64,000 nt of DNA from Acidovorax sp. sic0104 (GTDB lineage Bacteria; Pseudomonadota; Gammaproteobacteria; Burkholderiales; Burkholderiaceae_C): positions 62,001-126,000 of the forward strand of contig NZ_JAHUWH010000012.1 of NCBI RefSeq assembly GCF_019219095.1, read 5' to 3'. Every line of letters begins with the position of its first letter. The first letter of the stretch is position 1. The notes beneath the pieces are model-generated. The model did no database searches. It worked only from the letters and a program-made list of their open reading frames with translations, and was not told where the DNA came from. Positions 1 to 7,756 of the stretch are shown one piece after another. Position numbers and translations under genes: made by a program.

Positions 1-799
1 ACAGCAGGTCCATGCGGTCGGCGTCGAGCTGGCAGACCTGGTGCTGGCGCAGCGCCTTCATGCCGGACCAGCCGGGCCGCTCGGCCAGGTTGATGAGCGA
101 AGCGGCCGGACCGATGACGAGATCGGGCGCCCCGCGCACCACCATCTCGGCATTGACGCGCGGGAACAGCCCCATGTCACCCGGCACGATGTTCACCAGG
201 CCCAGGCGCGCGACGGTCTCGCCAATGAAGCTTGACGCGCTGGCGGCTGTGGGGCCCACGCCCACTTCGACATACACGCTGCGCCCGCGCAGGTGAGCGG
301 GCATGCGGCGCGCTGCGGCCTCGAGCTCGCGCTCGATGCGTGCCACCAGCTCGGCCGCGCGCGCGGATTCGCCCAGCGACTGCCCCACGCTCTGCAGCAT
401 GCGCTTGAGGTCGGCATGCGTGCGCGCATCGAACACCTGCACCGGCACGCCCAGCGCCGCAAGGCGCTCGCCCGCACGGCTGCGCGGGCCCAGCAGCACC
501 ATGTCGGGCCGAAGGGCCACGATGCGCTCGATCTGAGCGTCCTGCAGGCCGCCCACCTTGGGCAGCCTGGCCACGGTGCCGGGCCAGCTCGAATAGCGGT
601 CGGTGCCCACCAGCTCGGCGCAATGGCCCAAAGCGCAGACGGCCTCGGTCAGCGAGGGGGACAGGGTGACGATGCGGTGCTGCTGTGCCTGCGCGACGGG
701 CGCCGCCAGGCCGCCCAGCAGTCCGAGCATGGCCAGCGCCGGCAGCGTGGGGCGCAGGCGGGTGCGTGCTGCCAGGGGCATTGCCACGGAGGGATTCAC
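1..799 (-). CDS. Second BtuF-like cobalamin/metal-chelate binding protein (partial, C-terminus off window)
   Basis: The reading frame stays open to the left edge, so the C-terminus is missing. After a signal peptide ending near AQAQ it reads HRIVTLSPSLTEAVCALG, then GTDRYSSWP, VALRPDMVLLG and ASSFIGETVARLGLVNIVP. These are the landmarks of periplasmic class III binding proteins of the BtuF type, and it is clearly a paralogue of the btuF at 4818-5720. A GTG at 799 is preferred because GAGGA lies six bases upstream. The ATG at 781 in the same frame is the alternative. It begins 2 bp after the cobO stop, so it is probably co-transcribed with it. The ligand may be a corrinoid or a precursor; it cannot be fixed from sequence. 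Confidence 0.85.
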   Translation of the reverse strand, partial: MNPSVAMPLAARTRLRPTLPALAMLGLLGGLAAPVAQAQQHRIVTLSPSLTEAVCALGHCAELVGTDRYSSWPGTVARLPKVGGLQDAQIERIVALRPDMVLLGPRSRAGERLAALGVPVQVFDARTHADLKRMLQSVGQSLGESARAAELVARIERELEAAARRMPAHLRGRSVYVEVGVGPTAASASSFIGETVARLGLVNIVPGDMGLFPRVNAEMVVRGAPDLVIGPAASLINLAERPGWSGMKALRQHQVCQLDADRMDLL

Positions 800-801
800 C
801 G

Positions 802-1371
802 TCAGTCCTCGATGCCGCGCTGCGCAGGCACGCCGGCCTTGAAGTGGTGCTTGATGAGGGTCATCTCGGTGACGGTGTCGGCCAGCTCGATGAGCTCGGC
901 CGGCGCGTTGCGGCCGGTGAGCACCACATGCACGTGCGGCGGGCGTTCACGCAGGCAGGTGAGGATGGATTCGAGCGGGATCCAGCCGTAGCGCAAGGGG
1001 TACATGATCTCGTCGAGCACGACCATGAAGTGCGCGCCCGCGCGAATGGTCGCCTCGGCTTTGGCCCAGCCGTCCAGCGCGAGTTGCGCCGAGTGGTCGA
1101 GGTCGCGGCTCTTCCAGCTGAAACCGTCGCCCAGGCCTTCGATGGGGATGCCGAGTTGCTCGAACAGGCGGTGCTCGCCGAAGCGGGCGGTGGGGACCTT
1201 CATGAACTGGTAGACCTTGATGGTCTTGCCACGGCCGTGGGCGCGCAGGGCGAGGCCGAAGGCGGCTGTGCTTTTGCCTTTGCCGGTGCCGGTGTGGACC
1301 AGGATCAGGCCTCGGCGTTCGCCTTGGGGTTTGGGGGTGTCGCGGAGGATGGGAGGGGATTCGATTTGCAT
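802..1371 (-). CDS. cobO: Cob(I)yrinic acid a,c-diamide adenosyltransferase
   Basis: This 189-residue protein is the CobO/BtuR/CobA type of corrinoid adenosyltransferase, which transfers the adenosyl group of ATP to reduced cobalt in the cytoplasm during B12 synthesis or salvage. The P-loop HTGTGKGKST lies near residues 27-36, followed by AAFGLALRAHGRGK, and the family segments VVLDEIMYPLRYGW and VVLTGRNAPAELIELADTVTEM are intact. Length is normal. It stands upstream of a BtuF-like gene and downstream of the inverted-repeat block that separates it from the rest of the B12 genes. No strong ribosome binding site is visible before the ATG. Confidence 0.95.
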   Translation of the reverse strand: MQIESPPILRDTPKPQGERRGLILVHTGTGKGKSTAAFGLALRAHGRGKTIKVYQFMKVPTARFGEHRLFEQLGIPIEGLGDGFSWKSRDLDHSAQLALDGWAKAEATIRAGAHFMVVLDEIMYPLRYGWIPLESILTCLRERPPHVHVVLTGRNAPAELIELADTVTEMTLIKHHFKAGVPAQRGIED

Positions 1372-1394
1372 GGGGTCTCGTTATTGACCTGGGG

Positions 1395-1705
1395 CCATGG
1401 TTACTTCGGTTGCGGCTTTAAGGGCGGAGGCCGGGGTGTGCGCCCGGCGGCGCAGTAACTTTCTCTTGCTTCGCCAAGAGAAAGTCACCAAAGAGAAGGC
1501 GACCCCCAGTCTGCGTCCCCCGTTCGCCCTGTCGGGCGAACGGGGGCAACCTGCGATGCTCGGGCCGGGGGTGGCGTCGCAGAACTCGCTGCGCGGGGCC
1601 GTTGGCCCCGCTCCGCTCAAACATCTGCGACGAGCTAGATCACGAAGCGTGTGTGTCCTGCGGCACACACGCCCACCCCCGGCCCTGCGCTTCTCGGCGC
1701 AGCCA
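1395..1705 (+). repeat. Left arm of the structured inverted repeat
   Basis: The arm runs from ggttacttcggttg to the cttctcggcgcagcc hairpin. It has perfect stems of 11 bp (1458-1468 with 1475-1485), 13 bp (1517-1529 with 1534-1546), 8 bp (1593-1600 with 1604-1611) and 9 bp (1647-1655 with 1664-1672), and a 6-bp stem at 1685-1702. Confidence 0.88.
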
Positions 1706-1944
1706 GCAGGGGGTGAATACCACCCGGCTGCTGCCTGGGCAGCTGCGCCGGGGGTCGGGGACGCGCTGCGCGCTGCCCACAGGGTGGGTGCGGTCGCACT
1801 GCCCGAGCCGAAGGGCTGCGGGTTGACCAATGCTCCGTAGATCCATGCTTGGTCTCGAAATGACTCCCCGCCGCCACTCCCCACCAGGCCGAAGCGCAGC
1901 GAGGCAACCCGGGCCGAGCGGAGCCATGGCCCGTGTGGAGCCCG

Positions 1945-2276
1945 CTCCCCACCCCTGCTGGCTGCGCCGAGAAGCGCAGGGCGTGGGGTGGGTGCGTGTG
2001 CCGCAGGACACACGCACTTCGTGATCTGACTCGTCGCAGTTGTTTGAGCGTAGTTTGGCCTGCGGCCAAACGCAGCGAGTTCTGCGACGCCACCCCACGA
2101 CCGAGCATCGCAGGTTGCCCCCTTCGCCCAACGGGCGATGGGGGTCGCAGACTGGGGGTCGCTTTTTCTTTGCCTTCTTTCTTTTGGCGACGCAAAAGAA
2201 AGAAGGTGCGCCGCCGGGCGCACATCCCGGCCTCCGCACTTGAAACAACAACCGAAGCAACAACGAGTCACGATCA
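1945..2276 (-). repeat. Right arm of the structured inverted repeat
   Basis: This is the reverse-complement partner of the left arm. Stems are 14 bp perfect (2173-2186 with 2193-2206), 11 of 12 pairs (2118-2129 with 2133-2144), 8 bp perfect (2053-2060 with 2064-2071), 9 bp perfect (1992-2000 with 2009-2017) and 6 bp (1962-1967 with 1974-1979). It ends a few bases from the stop codon of the CbiM-like gene. Confidence 0.88.
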
Positions 2277-2280
2277 CAAA

Positions 2281-2958
2281 TCAAACAGCCTGATGCAACC
2301 GACGCTCAACGAACGCAGAGCCCTCGAAACGACGCAAAGCCTTGGCCCCCGCCAACACACCCAGATCCACCAGCGGCTCCAACAACACCACCATCATGTA
2401 AGCAGCACCAAACGTCGCAATGCTCTCCAGATTCGCCGACCCAACCCCCGCACCATAAATAGCCCAAAAAGCCACCCAGGCCACGATCCCGCCCTGGTAA
2501 GCCACCGACAACTTGAACGTCTGCGCATACGTCATGTCCACATACGCCATGCTCTCCGGCACGATGCGCTTGGCGATTGCAGCCGTGGCAAACAACGGCA
2601 CCAGCAACGTCGTCACATTCATCCCGAACTGCGGCAAATCCTGCTGCGCAAAAAACACGCTCTGGATCAACAACCCCGCAGCCAGCCCGATACACGCAGG
2701 CGCAGCCCCAAACAGCAACAACAAGGTCGTGCCCAGAATCAAATGCACCTCCGACACCCCCACCGGGTGGTGCGGCAGCAGCTCGAAGAACGCAAACACC
2801 AGCGCCGTGGTAAACACCGAGCGCAACAGCAAAGCCACCACCCCCTCCTGCTTCACCATGTCGACCGCCAGCTTGGCCGCATACAGCAGCGCCGTGGCAC
2901 CCGTCGCGTAGCTCAGGAAGATCTTGGTGGTGTCCACCAGCCCAGGTTCGATGTGCAT
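2281..2958 (-). CDS. CbiM-like energy-coupling-factor transporter permease
   Basis: This 225-residue integral membrane protein has about six hydrophobic segments. It begins MHIEPGL, which gives the His-2 that the CbiM/NikM family uses with the N-terminus to bind Co2+ or Ni2+. A second histidine cluster, LLPHHPVGVSEVH near residues 63-75, matches the family's second metal-binding region. The ATG at 2958 is chosen because AAGGAG lies seven bases upstream. It is the last gene before the inverted repeat and is 55 bp from btuD. The role inferred from the B12 context is cobalt uptake. No EcfA/EcfT partner (CbiO/CbiQ) is in view, so its energising unit is unknown. Confidence 0.8.
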   Translation of the reverse strand: MHIEPGLVDTTKIFLSYATGATALLYAAKLAVDMVKQEGVVALLLRSVFTTALVFAFFELLPHHPVGVSEVHLILGTTLLLLFGAAPACIGLAAGLLIQSVFFAQQDLPQFGMNVTTLLVPLFATAAIAKRIVPESMAYVDMTYAQTFKLSVAYQGGIVAWVAFWAIYGAGVGSANLESIATFGAAYMMVVLLEPLVDLGVLAGAKALRRFEGSAFVERRLHQAV

Positions 2959-3013
2959 GTCAAGACTCCTTGGTTGAAACAAAAACAAAACAAAAGCCAA
3001 ACAGAAAAAATCA

Positions 3014-3787
3014 TCAGCGCGGCAACGCCACCCACTGCCCCAGCAGCGCGTGCACCGCGATGCGGTCGTCAAACACGGCCTCCAGCGCGCGGTGCGTGGC
3101 GGCCTCATCACAGCCGCCCTGGTGCGTGACGCGGCCCTTGGCCATCACCACCATCTCATCGGCCTGCAGCGCCAGCGACACCTCGTGCAGCACGCTGACC
3201 ACTGTGGCGCCGTCGGCCACCAGGGCGCGCACCGTGTGCAGCCAGTCCGTCTGGTGCGGCGGGTCCAGGTTGGCCAGGGGTTCGTCCATCAGCAGCACCT
3301 GCGCCCGCACCGCCAGCGCACGCGCCAGCAGCACGCGCTGGCGCTCGCCGCCCGACAGCTGCGACAGCGGGCGGTCACGCCAGTCCCAGGCCTGCGTGGT
3401 GCGCAGCGCTTGCTCCACGGCGGCGTGGTCGGCGGGCGACGGCGGGGCCAGCCAGGGCTGGTGCGGCAGGCGGCCCAGCATGGCCACGTCGTAGCTGGTG
3501 AGGTCATCGGCCGAGCCTTCGTTCTGGCCCAGCCAGGACAGCGTTCGCGCCCGCTCGCGCGCCGGCACCTGGGTGAGCGGGCGGCCGAGCAAAGCCACTT
3601 TGCCATCGACCTGGTGGCGTGGCAGCAGCCCGGCAAGCACCTTGAGCAGCGTGGACTTGCCCGCTCCGTTGGGGCCGACGATGCTGGTCCAGCGACCCTG
3701 GGGCAGATGCAGGTCGATGCCGTGCAGTACGTCCACCCCGCCGACACGCGCGATGACGTGGTGGGCACTCAGTGCAATGGCCTTCAC
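3014..3787 (-). CDS. btuD: Vitamin B12 ABC transporter ATP-binding protein
   Basis: This 257-residue ATPase of the FecCD/BtuCD importer family shows Walker A GPNGAGKST near residue 40, signature LSGGERQR, Walker B VLLMDEPLANLD and the H-loop in SVLHEVSL. The GTG start at 3787 overlaps the btuC stop (GTGA), which implies translational coupling. An upstream ATG would read into btuC and is not preferred. With btuC and btuF it forms a complete importer that moves cobalamin or cobinamide from periplasm to cytoplasm. Confidence 0.92.
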   Translation of the reverse strand: MKAIALSAHHVIARVGGVDVLHGIDLHLPQGRWTSIVGPNGAGKSTLLKVLAGLLPRHQVDGKVALLGRPLTQVPARERARTLSWLGQNEGSADDLTSYDVAMLGRLPHQPWLAPPSPADHAAVEQALRTTQAWDWRDRPLSQLSGGERQRVLLARALAVRAQVLLMDEPLANLDPPHQTDWLHTVRALVADGATVVSVLHEVSLALQADEMVVMAKGRVTHQGGCDEAATHRALEAVFDDRIAVHALLGQWVALPR

Positions 3788-4821
3788 AGCGCCCCCCCAC
3801 GCGCGGTGCGCCGGTGCATCAGCCACAGCAGGTAGGTACCGCCCAGTGCGGCGGTGAGCACGCCCACGGGGAGCTCCTGCGGTGCCAGCATCCAGCGCGC
3901 GAGGATGTCGGCGGCCAACAGCAGCACCGCGCCCATGAGGCTGGACAACAGGATGTGCCGCTCATGCGTCACACGCACGATGGAGCGCACCAGGTGCGGC
4001 GCGGCCAGGCCGACGAACGCGATCAGCCCGGTCTGCGCCACGGCAGTGCCGGTGGCCAGCGCCATCGCGGCCACCAGGCCGGCGCGCATGGGGCCGAGCG
4101 GCAGGCCCAGGCTGGCGGCGGTGGACTCGCCCAAGGTCAGGCCGTCGAGCGCGCGTGCCAGTACCCAGGCCAGCAGTGCGCACAGGGCCCAAGCGGCCAG
4201 CATCAAGGCGCAGGCCATCCAGCCGACGAAGGCCGTGCTGCCCAGGATGAAGGCCTGCATGGCCTGCAGGATGTCGGGCGAGGCCAGCTCCACCAGGTCG
4301 CGCACGGCGCCCAGCACCACGCCCACGATCACGCCGGCCAGCAGCAGCCGCAGCGTGTGCTGCACGCCCTGGGCCAGCACCAGCGTCAGCACCACGGCCC
4401 CGGCCGCGCCCAGGAAGGCCATGCCGGTGATGCCGATGCGCGCGATCCACTGCGCCGCCACCGGCGACACGCCGAACATCGCCATGGCCACCGCACCGCC
4501 CAGCGCCGCGCCCGAGGCGCTGCCCAGCAGGTACGGGTCGGCCAGCGGGTTGCGGAACAGGCCCTGCGCCACCGCGCCGGCCAGGCCCAGCAGCGCGCCG
4601 GCCAGCCAGGCGCCCAGGGTGCGCGGCAGGCGGATGTCCCACACGATCTGGCGCGCCACGGGGTCGTCGCCCATGTGCACCAGGCTCTCGAGCCCCGTGC
4701 TGCCGACGGCGGTGCCCAGCACCAGCAGCAGCGCGCTGGCCAGGCCCAACCACAGCGCGCACCACACGGCGCGGCGGGCGCCTGCGGCAGTGGGCATGGC
4801 CGGGTGGGGGGAAGGCGTCAT
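3784..4821 (-). CDS. btuC: Vitamin B12 ABC transporter permease
   Basis: This 345-residue FecCD-family permease has about ten membrane helices. Recognisable family segments are RLPRTLGAWLAGALLGLAG, FRNPLADPYLLGSASGAALG, LIAFVGLAAPHLVR and the C-terminal ELPVGVLTAALGGTYLLWL. The start overlaps the btuF stop as ATGA, and its own stop overlaps btuD as GTGA. It forms the membrane channel of the BtuCDF importer. Cobalamin rather than ferric siderophore is inferred from the flanking cob genes and the upstream riboswitch. Confidence 0.92.
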   Translation of the reverse strand: MTPSPHPAMPTAAGARRAVWCALWLGLASALLLVLGTAVGSTGLESLVHMGDDPVARQIVWDIRLPRTLGAWLAGALLGLAGAVAQGLFRNPLADPYLLGSASGAALGGAVAMAMFGVSPVAAQWIARIGITGMAFLGAAGAVVLTLVLAQGVQHTLRLLLAGVIVGVVLGAVRDLVELASPDILQAMQAFILGSTAFVGWMACALMLAAWALCALLAWVLARALDGLTLGESTAASLGLPLGPMRAGLVAAMALATGTAVAQTGLIAFVGLAAPHLVRSIVRVTHERHILLSSLMGAVLLLAADILARWMLAPQELPVGVLTAALGGTYLLWLMHRRTARGGAL

Positions 4822-5720
4822 CGGGCCTTCTCCACAAGGCACCGGGCCATGATGCGGGCGGCCTCGGCCATGCGCGGGCCGGGGCGCACGACGACCTCGG
4901 CGTCGCCAGGGCCGAACACGCACACGCGGTTTTCGCGCACGGCGCGCATCGTGGACCAGCCGGGGTACGGCACCATGGTCTGCATGCTGCTGTTGCCGAT
5001 CATCAGCACGTCGGGGTTGGCGCGCACCACGTACTCGGGGTTCAGGCGCGGAAAGGGACCGAGCGATGCGGGCACCACGTTGCGCACGCCCAGGCGCGTG
5101 AGCGATTCGCCGATGAAGGACGACTCGCTGGCCGCATACGGTCCGCGGCTCACCTCGAAGTACACCCGCAGGTTGCGCGCCTTGGGCGGCAGCGATTGCG
5201 CGGCGGCCTGTACGGCCGCGTCGATGGTGCGCCACTGCCGGTCGGAGCCTTGCGCCCGGGGCACGCCCAGCAGGTCGCTGATGGTGCCCAGCACGCGGCG
5301 CACGTCGGCATGTGTCTTGGGTTCGAGCTGCACGACGGTGATGCCCAGCGCCAGCAGCCGGTCGCTGGCGCGGGAGCTGACGGACATGAGCACGACGTCG
5401 GGCTTGAGGGCCACGATGGCTTCGATGCTGGGGTCCAGGCCGCCGCCGACCTTGGGCAGCTTGCCGATCACCGCCTCGGGCCAGTTGGAATAGCGGTCCG
5501 TGCCCACGATGCGGTGGCACTGGTCCAGCTCGCACACACTTTCGGTCAGCGACGGCAGCAGGCTCACGATGCGCTGGGGCGGCTGCGCCAGCGCGATATC
5601 GCGGCCCCGGTCATCCTGGATGCGCACGGGCTGCGCACGCGCCAGGCCCGCCATCAGCAGGCACAGCGCGATGAGGATCGCCACCACCCACAGGATGCGG
5701 CGCACGGGGGTCGGCTTCAT
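4818..5720 (-). CDS. btuF: Periplasmic cobalamin-binding protein
   Basis: This 300-residue binding protein starts MKPTPVRR, followed by a membrane-spanning signal peptide ending near ARAQP. It then shows RIVSLLPSLTESVCELDQ, VGTDRYSNWP, VALKPDVVLMSVSS and SSFIGESLTRLGVRNVVP, typical of class III binding proteins. The start overlaps the cobU stop by ATGA. It delivers corrinoid to BtuCD. It is homologous to the gene at the left edge of the window, so the locus carries two binding proteins but only one BtuCD pair in view. Confidence 0.92.
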   Translation of the reverse strand: MKPTPVRRILWVVAILIALCLLMAGLARAQPVRIQDDRGRDIALAQPPQRIVSLLPSLTESVCELDQCHRIVGTDRYSNWPEAVIGKLPKVGGGLDPSIEAIVALKPDVVLMSVSSRASDRLLALGITVVQLEPKTHADVRRVLGTISDLLGVPRAQGSDRQWRTIDAAVQAAAQSLPPKARNLRVYFEVSRGPYAASESSFIGESLTRLGVRNVVPASLGPFPRLNPEYVVRANPDVLMIGNSSMQTMVPYPGWSTMRAVRENRVCVFGPGDAEVVVRPGPRMAEAARIMARCLVEKAR

Positions 5721-6337
5721 GCGGCGGGCTCCTTCAAGGTGAGGGGCAGCCCCGCGGCCATCAGCGTGACGCGGGGGCACACCTGCGCCACCTGCTGGTT
5801 GAGTGCGCCCAGCGCATCGACAAAAGCTCGCACCTCGCGGCCCAGGGGGATGACGCCCAGGCCGATCTCGTTGCCCACCAGGATGATGGGACCGGGGGAG
5901 GCGGCGATTGCTCCTAAAAACATAGCTACTTGCGCTTGCCAGTTGAGCGACAGGGCCTGTTTTTGCTCCAAATTCATGCTCTCGGCGCCCAGGGGCATCG
6001 TCCACTGGGTGAGCCACAGCGTGAGGCAGTCCACCACCAGCAGGGTGCGCGCGGTGCTGCGCTGCGCGATGGCGGACGCCACATCGAGCGGCTCTTCCAC
6101 GGTCACGAGGCCCGGCACGCGCTCGGCGCGGTCGCGCTGGTGGCGCTCGATGCGCTCGCGCATCTCGTCGTCCCAGGCCTGGCCGGTGGCGATCAGCACC
6201 GCGCGGTGGTCGGCGGACTGCGCCAGCCAGTCGCGCGCCAGCAGTTCGGCGCGGCGGGACTTGCCGCTTTTTTGGCCCCCCAGGATGAGCTCGGTGGTGA
6301 TGGCTTTCGAAGGGTGCTGTGCGGACATGGCCGTCAT
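5717..6337 (-). CDS. cobU: Bifunctional adenosylcobinamide kinase / adenosylcobinamide-phosphate guanylyltransferase
   Basis: This 206-residue enzyme phosphorylates adenosylcobinamide and then transfers GMP to it, activating it for nucleotide-loop assembly. The P-loop is LILGGQKSGKSRRAE near residue 20. The histidine in RIERHQRDR matches the guanylylated residue of CobU, and ILVGNEIGLGVIPLGREVR is the conserved C-terminal segment. The ATG overlaps the cobB stop (ATGA). An AT-rich dispersed repeat (5908-5970) lies inside the gene and encodes the segment EQKQALSLNWQAQVAMFL; the frame is kept. Whether this segment is an insertion relative to other CobU proteins needs an alignment. Confidence 0.93.
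   Translation of the reverse strand: MTAMSAQHPSKAITTELILGGQKSGKSRRAELLARDWLAQSADHRAVLIATGQAWDDEMRERIERHQRDRAERVPGLVTVEEPLDVASAIAQRSTARTLLVVDCLTLWLTQWTMPLGAESMNLEQKQALSLNWQAQVAMFLGAIAASPGPIILVGNEIGLGVIPLGREVRAFVDALGALNQQVAQVCPRVTLMAAGLPLTLKEPAA
5908..5970 (+). repeat. ~60-nt dispersed AT-rich repeat, copy E (inside cobU)
   Basis: The tract shares the block order atagct, gcgctt, a GAGCG-type second half-stem, agggc and tttt with the copies at 29773, 36359, 49574, 53482 and 58686. It is visibly AT-richer than the surrounding cobU sequence. It is translated in cobU on the minus strand without breaking the frame. Confidence 0.75.
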
Positions 6338-7713
6338 GATGCCTGCGTCCCCAGCAGATGGGCCACGGCCTCGGGACTGGAAGGGAACCAGGCGTGGAAG
6401 TAGCTCGCGTGGATGCTGCCGTGGTGGTACAGCGCCTCGCCGGCATCCGCCGCCACGGCCTCGCCGGAGCGGGCCGTGCGCGCCACCACCGGCGCAGTGC
6501 TGGCGGCGGTCGAATAGTGAAACGTGTGCCCGCGCAGCGTGTGTTTCCCCGCGACGGTGAGGTGCTGCGGCCCCAGTGCGGCCAGGCGCTTGTGCATGGT
6601 GACGTGGCCGGGCAGCAGGCCCCACAGCGGCGCCGTGCTGCCATCGGCCAGCGTGATGGTGTCGAACAGCGCCATCATGCCGCCGCATTCGGCCCACAAC
6701 GGCTTGCCGGCCGCGACGTGCGCGCGCAGGCTGGCCTGCATGGCGGTGTTGGCGGTGATCTGCGCGGTGTGCAGCTCGGGGTAGCCGCCGGGCAGCCAGA
6801 CCGCGTCGCAGTCGGGCACTGCGGTATCGTGCAGCGGCGAGAAATGCACCACGCGCGCACCCAGTTGCGCCAGCGCGTGAAGGTTGGCCTCGTAGATGAA
6901 GCAGAACGCCGCATCGCGCGCCACGGCCACCGTGCGGCCTTGCAGCAGCGGCGGCGGCACCGCAGGCGGCTGCACGGGAGGCGCAAAGTCCTTCACCCAC
7001 CGCTGCAGGTCGGATGCCGTCATCTGGCCCAGCGGTGTCTCGGCCAGGGCATCGGCCGCGGCGTCCAGCCGCGCCAGGCTGTCGGGCAGTTCATGCGCCG
7101 CGATCAGGCCCAGGTGGCGCTCTGGCAGCAGCGCGCCGGGCTTGCCGGTGCCCGCGGTCGCTGCTGTTGCGCCGGGCTGCACGCGCATCACGGCGCCCAG
7201 CCAGTCGGCGTCATCGCGCAGCCCCCTCTGCAGCATGTCCGCATGGCGGGCGCTGCCCACGCGGTTGGCCAGCACGCCCGCCCATCGCAGGCCCGGCCGG
7301 TAGTGCTGCAGGCCGAACGCCAGCGCGCCGAAGGTGCCCGCCATGGCCGATGCGTCGATGACGGCCAGCACCGGCAGGCCGAATCGCTGGGCCAGGTCGG
7401 CAGCGCTCGGGTCGCCGTCGAACAGGCCCATCACGCCTTCGATCAGGATCAGGTCGGCCTCTTGCGCCGCAGCATGCAGGCGCTGCGCGCAGTCGTCCGC
7501 GCCGTTCATCCACAGGTCCAGCTGGTGCACCGGCGCGCCACTGGCCAGGCGGTGCCAGTGGGGGTCCAGAAAGTCGGGCCCGCACTTGAAGACCCGCACC
7601 CGCCGGCCCTGGCGCGCATGCAGGCGCGCCAAGGCCGCGGTGACGGTGGTCTTGCCCTGGCCTGATGCAGGGGCGGCGATCAATATCGCCGGACAGCGTG
7701 CCGGGGTGACCAT
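6334..7713 (-). CDS. cobB: Cobyrinate a,c-diamide synthase
   Basis: This 459-residue glutamine-dependent amidotransferase converts cobyrinate to the a,c-diamide in the cytoplasm. The N-terminal ATP-binding half carries ILIAAPASGQGKTTVTAAL. The family segment VFKCGPDFLDPHWH follows, and then LIEGVMGLFDG. The C-terminal glutaminase half contains VWLPGGYPELH and WAECGGMM with the candidate nucleophilic cysteine. Length agrees with the family. It is 43 bp downstream of btuB and overlaps cobU, so it belongs to the riboswitch-led B12 transcript. The ribosome binding site is weak (GAAG four bases upstream). Confidence 0.94.
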   Translation of the reverse strand: MVTPARCPAILIAAPASGQGKTTVTAALARLHARQGRRVRVFKCGPDFLDPHWHRLASGAPVHQLDLWMNGADDCAQRLHAAAQEADLILIEGVMGLFDGDPSAADLAQRFGLPVLAVIDASAMAGTFGALAFGLQHYRPGLRWAGVLANRVGSARHADMLQRGLRDDADWLGAVMRVQPGATAATAGTGKPGALLPERHLGLIAAHELPDSLARLDAAADALAETPLGQMTASDLQRWVKDFAPPVQPPAVPPPLLQGRTVAVARDAAFCFIYEANLHALAQLGARVVHFSPLHDTAVPDCDAVWLPGGYPELHTAQITANTAMQASLRAHVAAGKPLWAECGGMMALFDTITLADGSTAPLWGLLPGHVTMHKRLAALGPQHLTVAGKHTLRGHTFHYSTAASTAPVVARTARSGEAVAADAGEALYHHGSIHASYFHAWFPSSPEAVAHLLGTQAS

Positions 7714-7756
7714 TCTTCGGGCTTCTCTCTCTGCTCTCTCTCGTTGATTTTTGGGC

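Larger units (their letters stand above)
1395..2276. repeat. Large structured inverted repeat filling the cbiM-like/cobO gap
   Basis: Two arms (about 1395-1705 and 1945-2276) are inverted copies of each other, separated by about 240 bp with no recognisable content. Each arm carries the same ordered series of hairpins. In the left arm these are 1458-1485, 1517-1546, 1593-1611, 1647-1672 and 1685-1702. In the right arm their mirror partners are 2173-2206, 2118-2144, 2053-2071, 1992-2017 and 1962-1979. Stem sequences differ between arms but pairing is kept, while linkers such as the tract around cgacccccagtctgcg are nearly identical. Open frames run through both arms, but I do not annotate them as genes. 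No transposase is present. Confidence 0.9.

Noticed and set aside
1395..2276. An insertion sequence or composite transposon
   Set aside because: There is no transposase or integrase-like frame between or in the arms, and the arms are diverged and internally structured instead of forming sharp terminal repeats.
1381..2284. Overlapping open frames in the inverted repeat as real proteins
   Set aside because: Stems with paired substitutions explain the conservation better, composition is Arg/Pro/Ala-rich, and frames exist on both strands of both arms. Kept only as a question in the findings.
3772..5493. A 573-codon open frame antisense to btuC and btuF
   Set aside because: The translation is Gln/His/Arg-rich with no motif, while both genes on the other strand have clear family signatures and coupled starts.
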